Shown here: positions 6,455-11,468 of the stretch, piece after piece
Numbering within the stretch: the stretch's first letter is position 1
Layout: the number at the start of each line of letters is the position of its first letter
The notes under the pieces: model-generated
The model's database searches: none
What the model was told of the DNA's origin: nothing
The model's input: only the letters and a program-made list of their open reading frames with translations
NCBI GenBank assembly: GCA_964410665.1
Contig: CAYPIE010000141.1
Location: 1 to 11,468, forward strand
From: CAYPIE01 sp964410665
GTDB lineage: Bacteria; Planctomycetota; Planctomycetia; Gemmatales; Gemmataceae
Direction of reading: 5' to 3'
Length of the DNA: 11,468 bases
Translations under genes and position numbers: made by a program

Positions 6455-7405
6455 ATGCCCGAACCTGCCTACGAGCATCCCCATCTGATCTACCCTGTGG
6501 GTACCCAGGTCGTGGTCCTACGCGATGTGCTGAGTAATGGAGGGCGGGTTCTGCACCACCGCGGGGCGGTGGGCATGGTCGTGGCCGCGCCGGCTGATCG
6601 GGAGCATGCCTATCGCGTTCGTTTTCCGGATGGCCTGACGGTTTCACTGCCGCGTAGCGAACTGATGCTATTGGCCCGCTACCAGGCTGGTGATCTGGTC
6701 GCCGATCAAGACCCGGAATTGGCGGAGCCACTGTTTGACCGGGTCATCTATCGCTGCATCATCGGTTCTCGAGCCTATGGCCTGGAAGGCCCCGATTCGG
6801 ACACCGATCGTCGTGGCTTTTACCTGCCGACCGCCGAATGGCACTGGTCTTTGCACGGCGTACCCGACCAGCTCGAGCAACAGGCGACGCAAGAAGCTTA
6901 CTGGGAGCTGCAGAAGTTCCTGACCCTGGCACTCAAGGCCAACCCCAATGTGCTGGAGTGTCTGTATTCCCCACTGGTCGAGTTGGCCACACCACTGGCC
7001 CAAGAACTGTTGGCCATGCGTCAATGTTTTCTGTCGCGGCTGGTGTACCAGACCTATAACGGCTACGTCATGTCACAGTTCAAGAAGATGCAGGCCGACC
7101 TGCGCAACTACGGCCAGGTCAAGTGGAAGCATGTCATGCACCTGCTGCGGCTGTTGCTCTCCGGCATCGGCGTGCTCCAAACTGGCGAGGTCCCCGTCCG
7201 CGTCGCCGAACACCGCGACCAGTTGCTGGCCATCAAGCACGGCGAAGTTTCCTGGACAGAGACCGAGCGCTGGAGGCAGGCGCTGCATGCGAAGTTGGAT
7301 GCCGCGTTGCAAACCACGCTCCTGCCCGAGCGGCCCGACTACGATCGGGTCAACGCTTTCCTGTTGCGGGCCCGCCGGGCCGCCTTAAGCGAAGAGTTGC
7401 CGTGA
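6455..7405 (+). CDS. Predicted nucleotidyltransferase (RlaP/COG3541-like) with N-terminal domain
   Basis: This 316-residue protein has a DNA polymerase beta-type nucleotidyltransferase domain. The signature is GSRAYGLEGPDSDTDRRGFY (104-123): the glycine-serine of the fold, then the metal-binding pair Asp116 and Asp118. Downstream come the family-typical NPNVLECLYSP (163-173) and KHVMHLLRLLL (225-235). Relatives in the RlaP group are linked with RNA repair ligases, but no ligase lies in this window, so the substrate is unknown. Residues 10-75 form a separate beta-rich region (VGTQVVVLRDV, RGAVGMVV, YRVRFPDG) that looks SH3- or KOW-like and may bind nucleic acid or protein; this is inference. 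The start is set by the GGAGG site. It is convergent with the PLD-like gene. Confidence 0.8.
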   Translation: MPEPAYEHPHLIYPVGTQVVVLRDVLSNGGRVLHHRGAVGMVVAAPADREHAYRVRFPDGLTVSLPRSELMLLARYQAGDLVADQDPELAEPLFDRVIYRCIIGSRAYGLEGPDSDTDRRGFYLPTAEWHWSLHGVPDQLEQQATQEAYWELQKFLTLALKANPNVLECLYSPLVELATPLAQELLAMRQCFLSRLVYQTYNGYVMSQFKKMQADLRNYGQVKWKHVMHLLRLLLSGIGVLQTGEVPVRVAEHRDQLLAIKHGEVSWTETERWRQALHAKLDAALQTTLLPERPDYDRVNAFLLRARRAALSEELP

Positions 7406-7553
7406 CCATCGACCCCCGTCTAGCGTGACTCGTTGCTCGGAAGTTCGCCGGTGGGGAACATGGCCGGCTCACCACGGATGACCTCAACGTCCACTCTGGG
7501 AGTTTAAGCAGTGATGCAACCAGCTCGAGCAGGCCATGACCAGCAGCAAGCTG

Positions 7554-7570
7554 CCCGAGATTCCCTCGGG
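7554..7570. terminator. Weak hairpin between convergent genes
   Basis: CCCGAG (7554-7559) and CTCGGG (7565-7570) form a 6-bp GC stem with a 5-nt loop in the 223-bp space between two convergent genes. It could act for both strands. No T-tract is present on either side, so support rests on position only. Confidence 0.3.
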
Positions 7571-7628
7571 CTGGGCAGGCTTGCACGAGCTGTGGCTGCG
7601 GATCCGTTTGCAGGCTTGTTCGTCGGAC

Positions 7629-8990
7629 TCAGCCCGCCCGGCTCAACCGTGCCGCACTCTCAGCAATACGTAGCGTTAGCGGCCGTCGAGCGTAGACCTG
7701 CGGATCGAGCTGAATTCCGGCGACGACATGTTGCTCCAGCCATTGTTCGAGTTCTTCGACCAGAGTGTCGGCATAGATGGCAAGTCCCGCCGGGCTCTGT
7801 TCGGTGTACTGCCTCCCAGAAACCCCGATGATCAGACTCAGGTGATCATCGACCAAGAGGATCCGACCAAGAGGCAGAGGTCCTTGGACTTGCTGGAGGT
7901 TCACCCCTGCGCGGAGCAGTTCGTTCCAGTGGAATTGCTGTGCCAAAGGCTCCAGCCAGCATTGCGCGTGCAGCGGCAGTAGCAGTCGGACTTCCCGTCC
8001 TTGGCGAGCCGCGCGGAGCAGACCCAGGCGGAGTTCGGGCGTCAGCGAAAAATCGGCCTGGAGCAGCCAGATCCGATGCCGCGCCCGCTGTACCGCTGCG
8101 AGCTGGGCCTCCAGCGAACTCGCCAAGCCACGCCCAGGTCCCGCTCCGATCACTTGCACCCGCGCCCGTCCAGACGCTGCCGTCGGTCCGAGCTCGCCAA
8201 CGGAATCCGAACCCGCCATCCGGGGGTAGTGCCATTCTTCGGCAAACAGTCGTTCGATATCCGCTGCCGCTGGGCCCGCTAGTTGTACCAACAACATCGA
8301 CTCGGAGGGAATAGCCCCCAAGCTACCGGTTAGAGCCAATTTTCTATCAATAATCGTTGTGATATATAAACATTGATGATTGATGGTCGATTGGAGTTGT
8401 GACCGCTTGACATCCCCTCGCGCTCGCCGGGCCTGCCGCCGCAAAGCACGCCAAGCGCGTAGCAATGGCCCCGCTTCAACCAATACCCGCACTACCACGC
8501 CGCGCTGCACTGCGGCTTGGAGCGTCTCGAGCCGAAGCGCAGACTGATTCGCCGGCAAATGCGAAAGCCGCAGGTCAATCGTCTGCTCTGCTGCTTGCCA
8601 ATGATCCTGGAGTCGTTCCCAGGCAGTGGTGTCGGCGTGTAGACGAAGCGTGTGACCCGCACGCACCGGGAAGGCCCCCGCTGCTTGCATGGTGCAGGCC
8701 AGCTGCTCCCAGAGGGGATCCATCGGTTCGTTGGTCGCCTGCGTCCACGGATCCTGCAGGGTGCCGCGCCAGCGTCGTCGATAGGCGGCCAGGCGGCGTG
8801 GACGGAGCACACCGCGTGGATAGGAGATGAGCAGGAAGGCCATGAAGCCGACGCCGGGCAAGCTTAGGACTAGCAGTAGTGAGCGCACGGTCCAGTCCGC
8901 CGGGGCGGCCAGGGCCAAAATCCATACGCTAACCACCGAGGCGATCGCCAGGTGTGCCAGCCCCAGGCCGAGCCAGAGTTCCGGGGTCAT
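7629..8990 (-). CDS. Cardiolipin-synthase-like membrane protein, HKD motifs degenerate
   Basis: This 453-residue protein has the plan of bacterial cardiolipin synthases (PLD superfamily). Two hydrophobic segments (about 5-28 and 37-57) match the PLDc_N membrane part. The two PLD repeats follow, with recognisable helices such as LQAAVQRGVVVRVLVEAG (157-174) and LRAARQGREVRLLLP (325-339). The catalytic HxKxxxxD motifs are missing: site 1 reads L208-x-I210-x4-D215 and site 2 reads L374-x-R376-x4-D381, so both His and both Lys are gone while the Asp stays. The usual GSxN after site 2 is also lost. Phospholipid-transfer activity is therefore unlikely, yet the frame is intact. I start it at the second ATG (8988-8990), which has GGAGG 4 nt upstream and begins just before the first membrane segment. 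A start 30 bases earlier is possible. It is divergent from the FIST gene. Confidence 0.82.
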   Translation of the reverse strand: MTPELWLGLGLAHLAIASVVSVWILALAAPADWTVRSLLLVLSLPGVGFMAFLLISYPRGVLRPRRLAAYRRRWRGTLQDPWTQATNEPMDPLWEQLACTMQAAGAFPVRAGHTLRLHADTTAWERLQDHWQAAEQTIDLRLSHLPANQSALRLETLQAAVQRGVVVRVLVEAGPLLRAWRALRRQARRARGDVKRSQLQSTINHQCLYITTIIDRKLALTGSLGAIPSESMLLVQLAGPAAADIERLFAEEWHYPRMAGSDSVGELGPTAASGRARVQVIGAGPGRGLASSLEAQLAAVQRARHRIWLLQADFSLTPELRLGLLRAARQGREVRLLLPLHAQCWLEPLAQQFHWNELLRAGVNLQQVQGPLPLGRILLVDDHLSLIIGVSGRQYTEQSPAGLAIYADTLVEELEQWLEQHVVAGIQLDPQVYARRPLTLRIAESAARLSRAG

Positions 8991-9090
8991 GTTCCCTCCA
9001 TGGTTTGCCCGTGCGGTCATCTGGGCGAGCTATCCTGACCCAACCGCTCGGAAAGCACAAGGCCAGTCGCCCGGATGGAACCGGCTGACT

Positions 9091-9096
9091 TACAAT
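9091..9096 (+). promoter_or_regulatory. Possible -10 element for the FIST gene
   Basis: TACAAT matches the sigma70 -10 consensus at five of six bases, and lies 40 bp before the chosen ATG. No good -35 is visible at the expected distance. Confidence 0.25.
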
Positions 9097-9136
9097 AAGA
9101 TTGGGACCGTATCCCGACGCCTTCGAGGAGTTGATT

Positions 9137-10312
9137 ATGCAGTTTGCTGCCGCACTCTCCACGGCATACGACACGCATCAGGCCATTGCCGAGGCGTGCT
9201 CGCAGGCGCTGGCTGGGCTCGAGGGCCAGACTCCAGATCTGGCGGTGGTGTTCTTCTCGCCGCACCATCGTGGGCTCGGCAATGAGCTGGCGGCCATCCT
9301 GCATGGTCGGCTTCAGCCCCGCCATCTGATCGGCTGCTCGGGGGAGTCGATTGTCAGCAATGGTCAGGAAATTGAATCACGCCCGGCCTTGAGCATTTGG
9401 CTCGCCCACTTTGGCAATCGACTTCACTTGGACTCCTTCCATTTGCAACCAACGCAAACCGCCGATGGCCTCTCGTTGTTAGGCTGGCCCGATGACCTGT
9501 TCGAGGTCCAACCCAATCGTGCGGCTTTGCTGGTGCTCGGCGACCCATTTACCTTCCCGACGGTGGAAGTCTTTCTACCACAGATCAATGAAGACTCCGC
9601 AGGGTTACCCGTGTTCGGTGGGATGGCCAGCGGCAGCAGTATGCCCGGCCAAACGCTCCTATTACACAACGATACCGGCGTCGATGTCGGCGCTGTGGGC
9701 ATTCTCCTGCGTGGCGTGCCCTGCTGGCAAGGGATTGTTTCACAAGGCTGCCGGCCGATCGGTCGCCCGCTGGTCATTACCAAAGCGATGGACACCTTGA
9801 TCCTTGAAGTCGGCGGTCGCTCACCTCTGGAGTATCTCGCAGAACTCTATGCCGAGCTGGATGCGCGTGACCAGGAACTCTTTGAGCACGGCCTCCATAT
9901 TGGATTGGTCATGAGTGAATATCGTGATCAGTTTCAGCGTGGTGATTTCCTCATCCGCAATATCTACGGCATCAGCAAGGAACACGGCGCCGTCGGGGTC
10001 ACCGACCGAATCCGAGTCGGCCAGACCATTCAGTTTCAACTGCGCGATGCCGATACCGCCGATGAGGATTTGCGGACCCTGTTACGTCAAAACCGCGAAC
10101 AACATTCCAACCCTCAGGCCGGGCTGCTGTTTACCTGTAATGGGCGAGGCACACGGATGTTTGGTACCCCCCATCATGACGCCGGAGTCATCCGTGAGGA
10201 ACTTGGTGTCCTTCCGGTGGCTGGGCTGTTTGCGGCTGGGGAACTCGGCCCCGTCGGTGGCACCAATTTTATCCACGGCTTTACCGCGAGCATACTCTTG
10301 TTTGGCGAGTGA
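9137..10312 (+). CDS. FIST domain sensory protein (FIST_N + FIST_C)
   Basis: This 391-residue protein carries a FIST_N domain (about 30-220) followed by FIST_C (about 225-380). FIST proteins are predicted to sense small ligands, possibly amino acids, and feed signalling systems. Recognisable segments are IGCSGES (65-71), FGGMASG (160-166) with its glycines, and the C-terminal block LLFTCNGRGTRMFG (330-343) and ELGPVGGTNFIHGF (369-382). No transmembrane segment or output domain is attached, so it would need a separate effector. The start is the ATG at 9137, because GAGGAG lies 6 nt upstream; a TTG at 9101 in the same frame has no such site. It is divergent from the degenerate cardiolipin-synthase gene. 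An own promoter is possible. Confidence 0.9.
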   Translation: MQFAAALSTAYDTHQAIAEACSQALAGLEGQTPDLAVVFFSPHHRGLGNELAAILHGRLQPRHLIGCSGESIVSNGQEIESRPALSIWLAHFGNRLHLDSFHLQPTQTADGLSLLGWPDDLFEVQPNRAALLVLGDPFTFPTVEVFLPQINEDSAGLPVFGGMASGSSMPGQTLLLHNDTGVDVGAVGILLRGVPCWQGIVSQGCRPIGRPLVITKAMDTLILEVGGRSPLEYLAELYAELDARDQELFEHGLHIGLVMSEYRDQFQRGDFLIRNIYGISKEHGAVGVTDRIRVGQTIQFQLRDADTADEDLRTLLRQNREQHSNPQAGLLFTCNGRGTRMFGTPHHDAGVIREELGVLPVAGLFAAGELGPVGGTNFIHGFTASILLFGE

Positions 10313-10348
10313 GGCCCGGGCGGATCGGCACCAGACGAATCTTTCGGG

Positions 10349-10354
10349 TATACT
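10349..10354 (+). promoter_or_regulatory. Possible -10 element for the fkbM-type gene
   Basis: TATACT lies in the 103-bp gap after the FIST gene and matches the -10 consensus at five of six bases. There is no clear -35 partner. If used, the FkbM gene is transcribed separately from the FIST gene with a leader of roughly 50 nt. Confidence 0.3.
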
Positions 10355-10415
10355 ATCTTCAATTCATGCACGCATACCCAGGATGGAGGGGGAGAGGACG
10401 CTCCCGCGCATCGTC

Positions 10416-11246
10416 ATGAAGCAGCTCTTCGCTTGGTTCGATCGCCGGTTGGGCGGATTTCCACGGCAATTTCGTGAATACCTTCGCTGGGTCGGTTGGA
10501 CCGGAGCCATTCGCCTGGCCAGCTGCGATCTGCTGCAGCGACCTGCCTGGATTTCGGTCCGCATCGCGGACGAGCCCATCACCCTCCGCGGGCATTCCTC
10601 CGACTTTGGCGTGGCCATTACCTGTCTCAGCGGCAAAGAATATCGCGACATTCGTTGCTTTGACCCGGCAGTGATCGTCGACTTGGGAGCCAATATCGGC
10701 GCTTCGGCACTGTACTTTGCCCGCCGCTATCCGGATGCCCTCGTCATTGCCCTGGAGCCCGAAGCGGCCAACTACACTCTGCTCGAGGCCAACACCCGGC
10801 ATCGGACCAATGTCCAACCCGTACGTGCGGCCATCTGGAATACCCCAGGTCACAAACCTCTCAACCAACGCCCCACCGGTTCCTGGGGCTATACCATTAC
10901 GCAAACCCACGATACCGTCGCGACCACCGAGCAGCAGGTGGAGTGCATGACGGTCGATGGCTTAATGAAACAGTTTGATCTGGAGTCAATTGATATTCTT
11001 AAAATGGATATCGAAGGGGCCGAGAAGGAAGTCCTTGATCACTGCGCGGCTTGGATTGACCGGGTCCAGGTATTGAGCGTGGAACTCCATGACCGTATCG
11101 TCCCCGGCTGTAGCGACGCCTTTCGACAAGCGACCCGGGGGTTTGTCGAGTTTGAACAACATGGCGAAAAGATCACGGCCTATGCCGGTCCTCTCCGAAA
11201 GCCTCTGCGGCCACGTACCCCGGCCGAGGGGCCAGCGCCCTGTTAA
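10416..11246 (+). CDS. FkbM family SAM-dependent methyltransferase
   Basis: This 276-residue protein is a class I methyltransferase of the FkbM family, which usually O-methylates sugars or secondary metabolites; its acceptor here cannot be told. SAM-binding motif I is VIVDLGANIG (87-96), the acidic end of strand 2 is Glu114 in ALEPEAAN, and the family signature IDILKMDIEGAEKEVL is at 192-207. Residues 1-80 are an N-terminal region with several Trp and Arg. The start is uncertain: the ATG at 10416 lacks a good ribosome site nearby, and an in-frame ATG at 10383 would add 11 residues. A much longer open frame to the left overlaps the FIST gene and is not used. The C-terminal tail is Pro/Arg-rich and the stop codon comes only 6 bases before the right repeat array. 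Confidence 0.9.
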   Translation: MKQLFAWFDRRLGGFPRQFREYLRWVGWTGAIRLASCDLLQRPAWISVRIADEPITLRGHSSDFGVAITCLSGKEYRDIRCFDPAVIVDLGANIGASALYFARRYPDALVIALEPEAANYTLLEANTRHRTNVQPVRAAIWNTPGHKPLNQRPTGSWGYTITQTHDTVATTEQQVECMTVDGLMKQFDLESIDILKMDIEGAEKEVLDHCAAWIDRVQVLSVELHDRIVPGCSDAFRQATRGFVEFEQHGEKITAYAGPLRKPLRPRTPAEGPAPC

Positions 11247-11252
11247 GAAGAA

Positions 11253-11417
11253 GCAGGAGCGGTTGGGGTGCGGGGGAGGGCAGAGGCGCTTGCGGGAAGA
11301 AGAAGCAGAGGCGGTTGCAGTGCGGGGAAAGAGGCAGAGGCGCTTGCGGGAAGTCTGAAAGAGGCAGAAGCGCTTGCGGGAAGTCTGAAAGAGGCAGAAG
11401 CGCTTGCGTTGCGGGGA
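11253..11417 (+). repeat. Degenerate tandem repeat, 25-30-nt period
   Basis: Six units beginning GCAG start at 11253, 11280, 11305, 11334, 11364 and 11394, giving spacings of 27, 25, 29, 30 and 30. The typical core is GCAGAGGCGCTTGCGGG. The units at 11334 and 11364 are 30 bases each and differ at one base. The strand read with fkbM is strongly purine-rich. A seventh core copy, GGAGGCGCTTGCG, lies beyond the hairpin at 11450-11462. The array mirrors the one at 161-267. With no unique spacers between units it is not a CRISPR. Confidence 0.85.
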
Positions 11418-11445
11418 ACCCCCGGACTGACGTCCGGGGCTCGCC
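11411..11445 (+). repeat. Right copy of 35-bp inverted repeat
   Basis: This is the exact reverse complement of 131-165. It holds the GCGGGGAAC segment, the GC hairpin and GGCTCGCC. With its mate it brackets all eight main genes, but a dispersed repeat family explains this as well as a mobile unit would. Confidence 0.85.
11420..11439 (+). terminator. GC-rich hairpin downstream of fkbM
   Basis: CCCCGGAC (11420-11427) and GTCCGGGG (11432-11439) pair over 8 bp around the loop TGAC. It follows the repeat array in the sense direction of fkbM, the same order as after gap. There is no T-tract. It may be a terminator or a 3'-end structure. Confidence 0.5.
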
Positions 11446-11468
11446 TTTCGGAGGCGCTTGCGACGGCG

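Noticed and set aside
5300..6484. Longer start of the phosphoesterase giving 394 residues
   Set aside because: The added 66 residues have no protein character and no ribosome site, and they would bury the Tat signal peptide that begins at the ATG at 6284-6286.
5300..7405. Phosphoesterase and RlaP-like protein as an RNA-repair operon
   Set aside because: The genes are divergent, the phosphoesterase is exported by a Tat signal, and no RNA ligase is present.
9915..10415. Long in-frame extension of the FkbM gene into the FIST gene
   Set aside because: It overlaps a well-supported gene by 400 bases in another frame and lacks any family match; the methyltransferase fold starts well after 10416.
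11253..11417. Tandem 30-nt repeats as a CRISPR array
   Set aside because: The units abut each other with no unique spacers, they drift in sequence, and no cas gene is nearby.
131..11445. The window as one mobile element bounded by the 35-bp inverted repeats
   Set aside because: There is no transposase or integrase, no target duplication can be seen, and the content includes housekeeping gap and mdh; a dispersed repeat family is simpler.

Overview
The window looks like part of a GC-rich bacterial chromosome. I think a planctomycete (Planctomycetota) is the likeliest source. The grounds are a multi-domain Hanks-type kinase, a Tat-exported phosphoesterase, a FIST protein and an FkbM methyltransferase sitting as near-solitary genes, together with long intergenic gaps and dispersed GC-rich repeats. 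This is inference from gene style; no rRNA or other marker gene is present.

Layout from left to right. Positions 1-302 hold a repeat block: a nested palindrome, a strong hairpin and a degenerate tandem repeat. Next come two central-metabolism genes transcribed away from each other: type I GAPDH (303-1319, minus) and a type 2 malate dehydrogenase (1470-2459, plus), the latter followed by two tandem hairpins. A gap of about 440 bases with no recognised gene follows, then a possible 37-residue peptide (2902-3015, minus). Two minus-strand genes come next: a Ser/Thr protein kinase with a novel N-terminal region and a C-terminal coiled coil plus glycine zipper (3184-5130), and a Tat-exported calcineurin-like phosphoesterase (5300-6286). 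A predicted nucleotidyltransferase of the RlaP/COG3541 type (6455-7405, plus) is divergent from the phosphoesterase. A cardiolipin-synthase-like protein that has lost both HKD histidines (7629-8990, minus) is divergent from a FIST sensory protein (9137-10312, plus). An FkbM methyltransferase (10416-11246, plus) comes last, followed by a second repeat block (11253-11468).

The genes do not form one obvious pathway. gap and mdh are housekeeping NAD-dependent dehydrogenases sharing a divergent control region. The kinase, the degenerate membrane PLD protein and the FIST protein suggest signalling or membrane functions, but no direct link can be shown from sequence.

The most striking structure is the repeat pair. 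Downstream of both outward-facing terminal genes (gap and fkbM) lies the same composite element in the same sense orientation: several purine-rich units of about 25-30 nt, then an 8-bp GC stem with a TGAC loop. A 35-bp stretch is an exact inverted match between 131-165 and 11411-11445. The second most interesting point is the apparent pseudoenzyme state of the cardiolipin-synthase homologue, with a local AT-rich patch exactly at its first HKD site.
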